A DNA stretch of 64,000 bases from Lamellibrachia columna. Its lineage: Eukaryota; Annelida; Polychaeta; Sabellida; Siboglinidae. The translations under genes were made by a program, and so were the position numbers. The notes under the pieces were generated by a model that saw only the letters and a program-made list of their open reading frames with translations, had not been told where the DNA came from and did no database searches. This document shows, piece by piece, positions 32,601 through 47,300 of this stretch. Every line of letters begins with the position of its first letter. Position 1 is the first letter of the stretch. Location: NCBI GenBank assembly GCA_963662155.1, contig OY759266.1:4710526-4774525 (forward strand), given 5' to 3'.

Positions 32601-35600
32601 AATAGGTTTTGTAAAGGAATATGTGTTGTACAGGAATAGGTTTTGTAAAGGAATAGGTGTTGTACATGAATAGGTTTTGTAGAGGAATAGGTGTTGTACA
32701 GGAATAGGTTTTGTAAAGGAATAGGTGTTGTACAGGAATAGGTTTTGTAAAGGAATAGGTGTTGTAAAGGAATAGGTGTTGTACAGGAATAATTATTGTG
32801 GAGCAATATGTGTTTTAGAGGAATATGTGTTGTGGAAGAATAGGTGTGGAGGAATATGCATTGTGGAAGAATAAGTGTGGAGGAATATGCATTGTGGAAG
32901 AATAGATGTGGAGGAATATGCATTGTGGAAGAATGGATGGAGGAATTGTGGAGGAATAGATGTTGCAGAAGGATAGGCATGGTGGAATAGTCATTGTGGA
33001 AGAATAGGTTAAATGTATGTCCAATGACACAGACATACACAATTTGGAGGGGGAATAGAGATGGACAGACAGAAAAAGAATGGTGGAGGGAGGACTGTAG
33101 AGGTTGATGTGTAGGAGGGAGGAATACAGGGGTTGATTTATACGAGAGATGAAAGGATGAAGATTACAAAAAAATTAAAGAGGCAGAGGAAAGATGGGAG
33201 GTTGGAGAGAGTGCTGGGAATCTAACTTAGAAGAGGCAAGGGAAGTGTGCTGGGAGCTGTACGACGGGAAAGAGACAGGAACTGAGGCAGGTAAGCTAGG
33301 AAAGAATGAAATGAAAGAGGAGAAGGTAAAGGCTAGAAGGAAGGTGAAATATACAAGAAGGGGAAGGGAAACAGGAGGAAAAGGCCATACATATTGGAGG
33401 TAAGCTTAGGAAGCAAGCAGCACAGGGAGAAAGGGGCTGTGAAGAATGGGAAGACTGTGGGTGTGTCATGTGTTTAGCACTGTGTGACTAGACATATTTA
33501 TTAATTAATGTTAATATTATTATTAAGTTGTTTCTATTATGTTTGTCATTGTGAGCTAGTTGTACCTAGACATCGCGCTCCTGTTGCAGCGTCAAGGATG
33601 CGGAGACACAGAGTGAACGGCAGGAGCTGGAGACCTTCAAGCGCAGCCTGGAAAGAAAACTGAGGGAGGCTGAGAGTGAGACAGACACACAGAGGAGGGA
33701 ACTCACAGCAGGTCATACATCATCATCTTCCTATGACTGTTTATTCCCTGTTGGCATTGGGAGTGGCTGCTCAGATGCTCATGCGCCACAACGCCCTGTC
33801 CATTGCCTCCACAACTTCTGCTACCACCATGTCTCTCCTCACCACATATGTCATTCTTATCTGTCGCCATCCCCCACTGTGTTTTCCATCCACCGACAGC
33901 CTCCATGCCTTCTTTTTGCGTTATTGTTCTATCTATGAACAACATGCTCGAACCACCTCAGTCTGATCTTTCTCATTTCATCTGTTATGCATCCATCTCC
34001 TTCCTTTTGTCTTCATTGGATCTTCATTGTGTCTTCCTTGTGTCTTCATTGTGTCTTCCTTATGTCGTCCTTGTGTCTTCCTTGTGTCTTCACTGTGTCT
34101 TCATTGTGTCTTCATTGGGTCTTCATTGTGTCTTCCTTATGTCGTCCTTGTGTCTTCCTTGTGTCTTCATTGTGTCTTCATTGGGTCTTCCTTGTGTCTT
34201 CATTGTGTCTTCATTATGTCTACATTGGGTCTTCCTTGCGTCGTTATTGTGTTTTCCTTGTGTCTTCATTGTGTCTTCATTGTGTCTTCCTTGTGTCTAC
34301 ATTGTGTCTTCATTGTGTCTTCATTGGGTCTTCCTTTTATCTTCCTTGTGTCTTCATTGTGTCTTCATTGTGTCTTCCTTGTGTCTTCATTGCAAGGAGT
34401 TGTGTCCACTGGTACATACATCTTGGTTGTTCAAGGTCACATGAGGTGTTTTGATTTCTGCAGGTTTTGAAGAAGCTCTACGGAAGCGTGAACATGAGTT
34501 CCGTGTACGCATGGATGAGATGAACACTGCTGTGTTGGCTCACGAGCTCAAAGTAATATTGCAATTATTATTTCTAAATGTAATTGTACATTTACTTGGC
34601 TTTCTTCTGATACTTGTCCACTAGATAAACTTTAGTATACAATGCAGTCATTTTCCATTATCACCACCAGACTAGTTTATGGACATTTCTCAACTATGAA
34701 ATATTGATAGAAGTTTTTTCTCACTTAAGGAAACTAGAAGAACTAGAGGACATGAAGTAACATCAATTAAGGATCAGATTGGATAGATTGATTGTATTGG
34801 ATAGATTGATTGTATTGGATAGATTGATTGTATTGGATAGATTGTTTGTACTGGATAGATAGATTGGATATCAGAAAGTACTCATTCTCACAGAGGACGA
34901 TAAATGAATGGAACAAATTATATTCAAAAATAAAATTGACAAATATCTCAGGAGGGCGGGTTACACGTATATGAAAAATTATTAGACTCTCGATAAGACA
35001 ATGGCTTCCTTGGTCATTTGCCATCTGGGTTTTTTCTGCTGGCAATCTTGTGAAATCTTATAAAATCTTGTTGGACTAAGGGAGCCTCCAGGGATGAATG
35101 TACACATTCTGTGGCAGGTGAAACTACTCGGGAAGGAAGTAGAAGCCCTGAAGGCAGCCCAGGCGTCCAACTCGGAGGAGTGGGAAGAGGCTGGTGGGAG
35201 TACTAGGGAGAGGGAGAAGGAGATGAAACAACTCCAATGGCAGTTGGCTGACACACAAGCCATGAAGGATGCACAGTGAGTCACATAGAGGAACATCTCA
35301 CAAGTAATTATAGTATCACCGGTCGTCTGAATTTTACTTTTACATAAAATAAACATCAAATTATTATATAAATAACTTAGTTGTATGTGTTATTTGAGAG
35401 AACCTGGGTTTGAATCCTCTTGCAGCTTTGGAAATTTCATTCACCCTACGTTGCTCCAGTTCACTCGGCTTTATAATTGATTACCTGGCTATAGACAGTG
35501 GTAGATATGTGAATGAATAGTCTTCATGCAGTAATTGCAACATGGCTGAATGCTTCCTAGAGAAGATTGCATTGTACCGAACAGGTCTGCCAATGGGTGA

Positions 35601-38600
35601 AGTGTAAAGCTTTGAGCAGTCCCAAGGACTGGATACTCTCTTCATTTTCATATTTCTTACTTTCTTTCTCCATCATGCTCACTGTCATTCTGACCTACTA
35701 CAAGATGCCCTTCTCCTCCGCCAGGATCCATGAGTTGGAGGCAAGACTGGAGCAGATGGAGCAGCGGAGGAAGAGACTGGCCGACGACTTCAACAGGAAG
35801 TCAGTTAGCTATAGATTGTCTCATATCTTGCAAAGCAGTTTATATAATATTTTATCCATAAATCACAGTTGCTACATTTGATTTGCCAAATAAAATTAAA
35901 CCTTCTGAACAGTTTGTTGTTTATCAAATATAATTACAAAAATAATAAAGGTAGACAAACATTTACTCCAGGTTTGTTAATGGCAAGACTAGCTATCATT
36001 TTTTTTGGTAAATTCAATCGAACCTCAATATTAAGGTCACCCATGGGACTGGGCCAAAGTTACCTGAATAGCAAGGTGACTGTATTAGTGGCACTGATGT
36101 CCTGTACTTTACTGTTATGGAAATAGACTAAATAGACTAGAATATAGTAATGAATTGTGTTTGTGTATATAAGACATGCAGAGCTGGATCGAAGCAGCCG
36201 AGAAAAAGATGCAGAGCTGACCAAGCTGCGGGACATGACCAAGGACAGAGAGCGCCACCTGGAGGGAACGATTCAGAGTTTGAGGACACAGTTGGATGAG
36301 GCTGAGGTGACCAGGAGGCAGCTAGAATGGACAGTCGCTGACCTGCAGAAGGAGAAAGAATCAAAGATTGAAATGTGAGACCATGGAAACATGTTTGTTT
36401 CCACAAAGTAGTAAATTTTGTGTCAATGATAGTTAATTAATTGTTAACTAGTTTTGAATCATTTGGTTAACATGGAGGGACACTTTCCCTACATTTTCCC
36501 TTGATCTTACAGTTTTATGAAGTTGGAAAATTCCTAATTCAAACATTTTGATGAACAATTAATTGTTTATGTACATTTTGAAACAATGCCATCATTTTAA
36601 TTTCACTGTCTACCATGTAGTTAGCAAAATTAACAACAATGGAAGCACCATCTGTCACATAATTATGGAAGCTAGCTGTAGTGACAACTTGTCAACGTCA
36701 ATGCATATATTCCAATGCATGTATTCTGTTTGAAACCATTTCATTGTTTTTGTTCTACAGTGTTTGTTATGTCGAACACAGGTTAACCATTGAACTGACC
36801 GAAGTGAAAGCTAAGTGGGACAGTAATCTGGCAGTGATGTCACATGACAGCGTGTCACGTGACCTTGAGCTGCAAGCCCTGCATGACACAGAGGGGAAAC
36901 TAAAGACAGAAGTTAAACGACTCAAGCAAGATGTAGAGAGGTATATATTATAGTACTTATTATATTAAACTAAGAATGCGGTTGTCTACAGCAGTACTGT
37001 GTCATGTGTTGGGGCCCGGGTGGTTGGGCAGATGCATTTATTATGTTTAAAAACCTTTGGAAAACCAGTGACATCTGTATTTTTTATCATTGCTTATGTT
37101 GTTGACAGCACCATCTATTGAATTGTTTAAAATTCCCACCTCATTTGATTTAGCACATCTTGAATCAGGTTCATGGATGTTCAGATAATAATGTAATTCG
37201 TGAATAGTTTAAGTAATATGTCACCTTCATCCCTTGATCGGGACAGTCATAGGGGCGCCATTCACACACAGTCCTCGCCAGCATTGTCTGTCCTCTGCTG
37301 TGCATAGCAGGGTCGGTAGGTCTCGATGTGTCCATTGTTGTATGTTCTCTAGCCAGTTTTTTCTCTGACATCCCCATCTTCTCTTGCCCTCCAGGATGCC
37401 TTGCAGGATGGCTTTTGCAATGGTGTTGTGTCGAGTAGTGCGGCCAAACAAGGAGAGCTTGCGTCGTTTTACTGTTGCCAACAAGGGCTCTGGCTTTCCA
37501 GCAAGGGAGTCTACTTGTAGTAATAGTTGTAGTTGGTTTGATAAACAAGTGCACACTTTTGTTAAAATCATCGAAAGAATTTATATTGATTGTTAGATCG
37601 GGTAACTTGCAAAACTGTGGGTAGCTTTATGTCATTGTATATAGTACTTTTTTGCAGAATTTTCACTGGATATGGTAAAAAATAATTTTATCGTTTGTCC
37701 GATGATTTAAAAAAAAAACTATAAACACATTTGCGCAAATGAGCTGATATTTCATAGTGGATACTAGAGAGGTTTGATTTTTCATGAAATGGGTCCGAAA
37801 TGAGAATACATTTTAGGAAGTACCTTTAATGCCACACAGGTTTTGTTTATTACTTAATTAAGGTAGTCTGAATGTTGACGCCACAAATAATCACATGGCA
37901 ATAACGATGTTTCCATAGTAACGACTGCATGTGTTTCGAATCAGTGTGCACTTCGAAACAGAGTAAATTTGTTTGCCATGAATGATGGCGGAACATATCT
38001 GGTTACTGTCATTCCAGTACATTGCAAATGCCTATCTAAATTAACCATGTTCTTAATCTGGCAAATATCAGTGCTAACTTAGTCTGCTGTTGACACCTTA
38101 ACAGAACATTCCAGTTGTTGTGACCTGGTGACCCCGTCCATGACCCTGCCAGATAACTGGTCAATGAAATGGTCTTGTGCACGTGTAAACAAGTGACCAT
38201 TTGCCCCGACACTTGGATGGCATAATCCGATCTTGATAAATTACAACATGTTACAAATGCAGGTTCAAGGGCTTTTGTGGTGGCAAAATTAAGGGGACAT
38301 GTCAATATTAGAAATGGCAATTACGTTTTGTCAAAAATACATAAAATGCCATTGAAAATTGTCATATTTCAAGCACGATACACGTATCTATTGACCGTTC
38401 TGTTTTTATTAACAGCCAGGAAACATTATATATCTTGAATGTTTTACAAAAACTACAAGTTACAAAGCTGCAATTTGGCGTGTGAATGCACCTTATACGA
38501 TATGAAACTTTCCATGAGTTTTTACTAGGATTGATGGAGAGTTTGGGCTGTCATTCTAACTTCTGCTAAAATCCTCCTGGCCCTGAAGTGTCTTAACTAC

Positions 38601-41302
38601 ATAATAATAAAAAATATATATATATTTTTATATAGAAAATACATGTATGATTATTAAAACTAATAAAGTTAATTTAAAGGTAAATTAATTAAATGTATGT
38701 CATTAAAATTTTAAAGTAAACCTAACACAATATTTGAAATTATTTGGCCTAAAAATAAATCAACAAGTTAAACTAAAAAGGAACTTTGACAAGAATACAA
38801 ATATGATATAATGGGAGGGCTGTATGAAGAGAGATTTGGTGGGAGGAGAGTGGAGACGAGTGGTGGAGACAGCAGTGAAACGGGTTCACTGACAGAAGAA
38901 GGAAAACAAAAATCAACGGCCAGTATCAATGCCAGCCTCACCCCGGACTTCAGGGATAAAAAGGAAAGCAACGTAATTCTTAAGGTAAAATTCATTTTAA
39001 AAAGGCAGTTGTTTAACAAAACCCTTGCTGTGATGTAGGTACAAGAATGAGGTGAGGGCGGGGTTGGAGAGGGAGGAGGCGCTCCAACAGGGCAAGGCTC
39101 AGGCACAGGTCGACTGGCAGCGGCAATGCGAGGACCTCGAGAGGATCCAGTACGAGAGGTCTGAGGACCTCGTGAGGCGACTCACTAAGGCCAGGGACGA
39201 GGTACGTCTACCACCTGTAGTCTCTCCAGGGATGAGGTATGCCTACCACCTCTAGTCTTACTATCCCCAGGGATGAGGTACATCTACCACCTCTAGACTC
39301 ACTAAGGCCAGGGATGAGGTACATTTACCACCTCTAGTCTCACTAAGGCCAGGGATGAGGTACGCCTACCACCTCTAGTCTCACTAAGGCCAGGGATGAG
39401 GTATATCTACCACCTCTAGTCTCACTAAGGCCAGGGATGAGGTAAGTCTACCACCTCTAGTCTCACTAAGGCCAGGGATGAGGTACATCTACCACCTCTA
39501 GTCTCACTAATCCAGGGATGAGGTACATCTACCACCTCTTGTCTCACTAAGGCCAGGGATGAGGTACATCTACCACCTCTAGTCTCACTAAGGCCAGGGA
39601 TGAGGTACATCTACCACCTCTAGTCTCACTAAGGCCAGGGAAGAGGTAAGTCTACCACTTCTAGTCTCACTAAGGCCAGGGATCAGCTATGTGTAAGGAG
39701 CAGAAATAGTTCACATCATAAGATGTGTAATCTCACAGTGAGTTTTATATGTGAACACATTTGGAATGGTTGAACAGACATGGTCTGGAACACAGTAAGC
39801 ATGTGCATTGCAGCAAACTAGTGTTGTTTTTGTTTTGTCAGTGAATTCCTCTAATATCATTTCGAGTTACAGTTATAATTGCGCCTGTAAACAGATTTCT
39901 CAATATAATGGTTCCTGCCATTAAAAAAGCTAAAAGTACATTCTTATGTAACACAGTATCCAGTCCTTGGGACTACTCAAAGCGTTTCACACTTCACCCC
40001 TTGGCAGACCTGTTCATTCCAAAGCCAACTTGATTTCTTTAGGAATAAACATCCTAAACACTTCACAATTCCTTGTCTTATAAGACTATTTGCTGATGCC
40101 AAGGACTGTGCCATCATAGTTATAATTTGACACATGGTAGAAGTTGTGCAAGGTAGGGACCATTGTACTGCTGTGTTTGGTTCTAAACACAGTGTGGAGA
40201 GGAGATTCATTTCAGACAGGGAAAGTTGCTAGGTTCACCAGGCTTGAGGTTCATTGTATGAAGTATCTCCTTATGGGAATGTTGTTGCAGGCTGTGGCAG
40301 ACCTGCGGGAGAAGGAGCGGGAGTGGCAGGAGAAGGAAGATAGACTGATGGTTGTGAGTGGGGAGAGAGACAGGGCAGAGGCGACCCTGCGACAACACGG
40401 GCTGTGTCCTGACTACGACATCGATGTGAGTCTCGACGTCTTCTCGTGCACAGGCTTTTTATTACTATGCCTGTTTTGTTAGCCCATTTATTTAGAATTT
40501 TTTTTATGTTTGCATTATTGTTTAAATGTAACTTTTTTAAAACATACTTTCTTTAGACCTCTTTCGTCTTTCGTCTTCACTGAATACTTGCTCACCAGGT
40601 GGCAGTAGTGCTGGCAAAAATTATCGTTTGTGTGATTTAACAAGATTTAGCAAGATTTGCTGTCAAAAGGCCCAGATGGCAAGTGGACAAGGAAGCCATT
40701 GGCTTATTGAGAGTCCAACAATTTTCATCTATGTGTAACCTGCCCTCCTGAGATATGTGTGCGGTATATGCGTCATTTAAACAAATATAGTATTTATGGG
40801 TATAATTTGGTTTCTTGAAAAACACAATGATATATCTGATGCTGTAGATCTGAATTGTCTAAAAAAAATTGTCCACCAACCAAGATCAGTATTTGACCTT
40901 GTCTTTGTACAGTTGTCACAGTCTTCCACCTCCCAAGTCAGAGAGCTCCAACAACAGAACGAAACGTTGCGTGATGTCGTTCACCAGATGCGCCGCCAGA
41001 TGGAGGCACTGGGTAGCCAGATGCCGAGTGACCAGTCGACCGTGACCCGTTCAGCAGAACTAAAGCCTGTTGCATCAGATGGTTACAATGTTTTATCTGT
41101 TTTATTTTGTAATGTGAAATATTTGTTGTTGTATGTTTAATACAAGTATTCTTTCTTACTCTGAATAATAATCAAACTTATGCTCCAGAGTTTACTGGAT
41201 TTATATATCGACATAAATTTATTTTCAGGCGATGAAAATGAACGAATTTACTACACTAAGTTATAGTAGTTTAATTATCTGTGCTAGAGATAGGAGAGGT
41301 GC

Positions 41303-41387
<85 letters not shown>

Positions 41388-44300
41388 GACTTTTAATTGT
41401 ATTTACTTGATGTATATTAAGATCTTATATTAATTAGAGTTCATCCTAACTCAATTGTACATTGTTTGCAGACTATGTAAAGAATATAGAAAATGAACTG
41501 ATACAATTGAAGGCTAAATATAACACCCTTGAGATGACAAAGAAGAAGAACGACCTTGACACTGGAGCAGCAGACGGCGGCCATAAGAGCATTGCCAGTG
41601 ACAACCCACTGGTGTTGAGGCACATTGAGGAACTCAACTCTACCATTGGTAAGCTTCACAATATCAGCCTTCTCTGATATATTGGAAACCACATAAAAAC
41701 AAATATTTGAGATTAATTAATTCAGTCATGTCCTCATGTGAGGTAGCTGGCAGAATTGGCTGGGCCGCCTCATGGATGATTTTGTTTCTGTCTTGACCCA
41801 TGTGGTTGAGAGAGAGGAATCCACAGGTTACACATTTACCCTCTATGTGGGATCTTTTACTACCCATGGTATAAAGTGTCGCTTCTGAAAGATACAGGCG
41901 AGTGGAGTGAACTAAGTTGCCTAAGTTTTCAACCTTGGTCCTCTCAGTTGACAGTCCAGTGCTCATGCAATAAATAAGTTTTCAACCATGGACCTCTCAG
42001 TTGACAGTCCAGTGCTCATGCAATAAATAAGTTTTCAATCATGGTCCTCTCAGTTGACAGTCCAGTGCTCATGCAATAAATAAGTTTTCAACCATGGACC
42101 TCTCAGTTGACAGTCCAGTGCTCATGCAATAAATAAGTTTTCAACCATGGACCTCTCAGTTGACAGTCCAGTGCTCATGCAATAAATAAGTTTTCAATCA
42201 TGGTCCTCTCAGTTGACAGTCCAGTGCTCATGCAATAAATAAGTTTTCAACCATGGACCTCTCAGTTGACAGTCCAGTGCTCATGCAATAAATAAGTTTT
42301 CAACCATGGACCTCTCAGTTGACAGTCCAGTGCTCATGCAATAAATAAGTTTTCAATCATGGTCCTCTCAGTTGACAGTCCAGTGCTCATGCAATAAATA
42401 AGTTTTCAACCATGGACCTCTCAGTTGACAGTCCAGTGCTCATGCAATAAATAAGTTTTCAACCATGGACCTCTCAGTTGACAGTCCAGTGCTCATGCAA
42501 TAAATAAGTTTTCAACCATGGACCTCTCAGTTGACAGTCCAGTGCTCATGCAATAAATAAGTTTTCAACCATGGACCTCTCAGTTGACAGTCCAGTGCTC
42601 ATGCAATAAATAAGTTTTCAACCATGGACCTCTCAGTTGACAGTCCAGTGCTCATGCAATAAATAAGTTTTCAACCATGGACCTCTCAGTTGACAGTCCA
42701 GTGCTCATGCAATAAATAAGTTTTCAACCATGGTCCTTTCAGTTGACAGTCCAGTGCTCATGCAATAAATAAGTTTTCAACCATGGACCTCTCAGTTGAC
42801 AGTCCAGTGCTCATGCAATAAATAAGTTTTCAATCATGGTCCTCTCAGTTGACAGTCCAGTGCTCATGCAATAAATAAGTTTTCAACCATGGACCTCTCA
42901 GTTGACAGTCCAGTGCTCATGCAGTAAATAAATTTTCAACCATGGACCTCTCAGTTGACAGTCCAGTGCTCATGCAATAAATAAGTTTTCAATCATGGTC
43001 CTCTCAGTTGACAGTCCAGTGCTCATGCAATAAATAAGTTTTCAACCATGGACCTCTCAGTTGACAGTCCAGTGCTCATGCAGTAAATAAATTTTCAACC
43101 ATGGACCTCTCAGTTGACAGTCCAGTGCTCACGCAATAAATAAGTTTTCAACGTTGGTCCTCTCAGTTGACAGTCCAGTGCTCATGCACTAAATAAGACC
43201 TTTTCAAGGATACTGCTTACATTAGGAGGTATTTTTTGAACAGAAAACTATCCTTGAAAATTAGTATACACTTCCAAGATCTTTCTGTAAGTAATAACTG
43301 TTATAATAATAATAACTTATAATAATAATAACTGTTATAATAATAATAATTAATAATAATTAACTTCTATGGCGCCTCAGGAACTTGAGCTCGTAGGCAC
43401 AACAAAACAGAATCATTAAGCATAATCATGAACAGGGACATGCAAAAGTCATTATCAGAACGAGGGACAACCGAAGAGTTATGGTAGAAACACAATTTGG
43501 AATAAATATATCTTGAGTTTTTTCTGAAGATAGCTATAGTTTCAGAAGTTTTTAAAGTGATGGGGAGTTCATTCCAGACCGTAGGCGCAGCAACAGAGAA
43601 AGCATGTTTAACCAAGTTAAGTTTTGTTTTAGGTACAATAAGTTGTTGTGAAATTGATGATCTTAGCTGCCTAGGGATATTTGAAAGATGCAGGAGACTA
43701 GCCGAGTAGGGTGGTTGTTGTGTAGATAGAGCACGATATGTAAGAGTGAACAGCTTAAAATGAATTCGATAAGTAACAGGAAGCCAGTGTAACTGTTTAA
43801 GTAGTGGTAGTGACGGTGAAAACCAAGGCGCCCTGAGAACCACACGTGCCAGACAATTTTGTAATCGTTGGAGTTTAGCCAAGTCTATTTTAACAATGTT
43901 ATTTAGTAGTGAATTAGAACAGTCAAGGCAGCTACTAATTAATGCCATTGATATTGTTTTAGCAGTAGATATAGATATGTGATGCTGAATTTGACATAGG
44001 TCACGTATATGATAGAAACAGGATTTACATATTTCAGAAATATGCTGGCGAAAGTTGAAGTCACTATCAAAGACAACACCTAGATTACGAACAGTATCTG
44101 ATGGGAATGTATCAATGCCAAGCAGTTTAACTGGAAAATGGCTGATGACCCTATTCCGTTGTTGCTTAGTGCCAATAATAATAAGGTCTATTTTATCTGG
44201 AGTAAGCTTTAGCTTACTTGATTCCATCCAAAACAAGATATCAGTAAGACAATCACTTAAAGTCGAAACAGATTCTTGCGCATTTGATTGTGAAAGTAAT

Positions 44301-47300
44301 GTGTAAACCTGTGTGTCATCAGCACAAAGGTGATGACTAAGATTATGATTGGTAATGACTTAGCTGAGAGATGTAGTATATAAGCTAAACAGAACAGGGC
44401 CAAGGACGGATCCTTGCGGCACTCTGAATGGAAGGTGTTGTGGGCAAGATAGTGTGCCAGATATGTTAATGCTGAAAAATATGATTTTAATGAAAAAGTT
44501 GTAAAAGGATTAAATGATCAGTCGAAAGCGGCTGAGAGATCTAGTAAAATGAGTGCTGTGACTTTGCCCATTGTCCACATTGTCAACTATATCATTGTGT
44601 ATCTTGAGAAGAGCAGTTTCGGTAGAGTGGAATTGTTTATATGCAGACTGTAGATCATTTGATAAGTGATGTTTATCAATATGTTCATGAAGGCGATTAG
44701 CAACTACTTTTTCCAATACTTTTGACAGAAAACTGAGATTGGAGATAGGACGATAATTTTTTAGGTAATTTTATACAGAGTTTGTTTTTTAATAAGAGAA
44801 TTTACAAGAGCTTGTTTGAAATCACGTGAAACAACTGCACTCTGCATTGAAAGGTTTATGATAGTAGAAATGGGAAAGATGAGTTGATTGATACAGCTTT
44901 TTAGTAGAAGTGTTGGAAATGGGTCAAGATCACACGATTTGTTAGGATATTTGTTAATAATAATGAGAACTTCATTAGTAGTTGCAGGTGTGAAACACTG
45001 TAGTGTATTTTCATAAAGTGGTGGTTCAGGGAAATCATGGTCATTATCTTTAATGACAAAATTCTATTATTTGTGGACAATCTTATCTGTGAGGTATTTT
45101 GAAAAAGAACTACTAGCCTACATGTAACAAAATAATCTCATTGCTTTCATATTACCCTCAATGAGTAGCTATGCAATTAGTATGTATGGTTAGTATACTT
45201 TTAATAAAGATTGTAACCTTGAATGAATACAGCAATATATGATACTGTGTTGCCAGGGCAACTGCGGGGGGAGAAGGTAGAGTTGACGGCCCAGGTGAGG
45301 AAGCAGCAGGCTCGTCTACAGCACCTAGAGAGGACAGTCACCGAGCTGGGCAAGCAGGTAAGACGGTCACACAGTATTGTATCAGCTCTACTGAATTTTT
45401 ATCAAATTGTAAAAAAAAATATATTCCAATTTGTAAGTATGTCATTTTCAAAAGTTACCATTGAGTAAAAGCTTCTGATAAAGAGGAGAGCAACAACATA
45501 CTTTTGACCAGTGCATTCATAGGCATGTATAAAGAGGAGAGCAACAACATACTTTTGACCAGCCCATTCATAGGCATGTATAAAGAGGAGAGCAACAACA
45601 TACTTTTGACCAGCCCATTCATAGGCATGTATAAAGAGGAGAGCAACAACATACTTTTGACCAGCCCATTCATAGGCATGTATAATCACTGTAAAACCTA
45701 CAGCAATGATAAGAATCATCACTACATGCTTTAAAAATGTATTAAAATAAATAGAGTATAAAATGAAGATAAATAAATAAATAAAACCCACACACAGAAT
45801 CTTTGTGCCATGTTCCAGCCGAGAGAAAAACAGGCCCTGGTGGAGCAGCTCGAGTACAAGCTGAGTGTCGAAACTCGTCGCCAGGAGGCGCTGGTGGGCA
45901 GTCTGCGGCACCGAGTGAGCGAGTTGGAGGTGGAGCTGACGGAGGCCCGTAAGGAGGCTGACGAGTATCACCGAGTGAACATTGAGAGGAACCTGGAAGT
46001 GACGGCTCTCAGCAACCAGGCAGGCACTTCAAAACTTGCTTCTGCAGATGTAGTCTTCACATTATTTTCTCAATGAAGTTTCTGTGAAACCAGCAGTTTC
46101 ACCTTCGTACTGCATGGTACATTTTATGGTACATTTATGATAAGAGCAACATTCTTCTTATGATACCACTTCGTACTAATGTTTAGATTTGTCAACCAAG
46201 ATGTTTGTGGGTATCTGTACAGCATGTTAGATTGTCTCAACTTCCATAGAAATGGATTCAGTTACATGATTATCAGATCATGACTCATGGTTATTCACTA
46301 CAATGGTACACTTGACCTACCCTTTTTTTCTCTCAAATATTCTGTTATTAATAATAATACTAGATTTGTTGTTGGTGTGGAAGAAGCAGACCCTGACACC
46401 TTCTCACAGGACAGAGTCACACATGAAACAAGTCGACTATACAGTTGTTTATTCTCAACAGGTGTCTGCACTGAAGATGGAGCTAGCATCAGGACGTCCG
46501 ACAGTTAGTTTCGGAGCACAGGTGAGATTCATTTCTCAGTCAGTTGATTATTTCATTATACCACGGTTGGCATATACACAGTTTACCCAATTTTACTACA
46601 TCCAACTTCTTCATATGGCCTGATTAAATAATGACCCACATTGTATCACTGTATGTAGGTAATATAACAACATCTCGCCATAAACTAAAAACCCACCTGT
46701 TTAAACTTGCTTATCCTCCATAACTCCCCAGCGTACCAATCCAACTGTTTATAACTGGAACTGCTTATCGATTATGAACTGGTTAACCCCTTTTGCTTTG
46801 GTGCGCTGCCAAGGCTTGGTCTCCCAAGGATTTTAGCGCAATAGAAGTATTTTATATATTATTATTAACCAACAACATCAGCAACACAGTATTTAAAACC
46901 AGGAAGCTGTTTTGAGCACAACAAATTGTATTGCAACATTGTCATCCCAAATTGGTGTTCTCATTGTTCAGATTATTAAAAAAAAATTCTTGCAAAAAAA
47001 TCAATCTGTCTGGGACATCTTAAAAATGTTTACTTTATATTGGAGTTTAAATTTGTCAGAATTATTTGGTCTACATTGTGAGTAGTCAACTTGAATGAAC
47101 AATGTTTCTGTTGCTAGGAGCTGCTCATTCAGCAACTTCAGGATGAACTGAAGAGACTGCTGAAGTGCCACCAAGAGGTGATCTCTGGGGACAGTCTGAC
47201 AGACACAGGCCAGGCCACCAGGGGACACGGTCTCACCACCAACATGGCGATGGCTGACATGCACAAGAAGCTACGACAGGCAGCCAAGCACATCTCAACA

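Noticed and set aside
32534..33042. Minus-strand ORFs of 168 and 75 codons
   Set aside because: They are translations of the 17-bp intronic repeat.
33803..34470. Three overlapping plus-strand ORFs of 147-213 codons, Cys/Leu/Val-rich, resembling membrane proteins
   Set aside because: They are translations of the CTTCATTGTGT tandem repeat in an intron of CCDC57.
41941..43195. CRISPR-like regular array
   Set aside because: Units are contiguous 53-bp tandem copies with no unique spacers, in a eukaryotic intron; it is a satellite.
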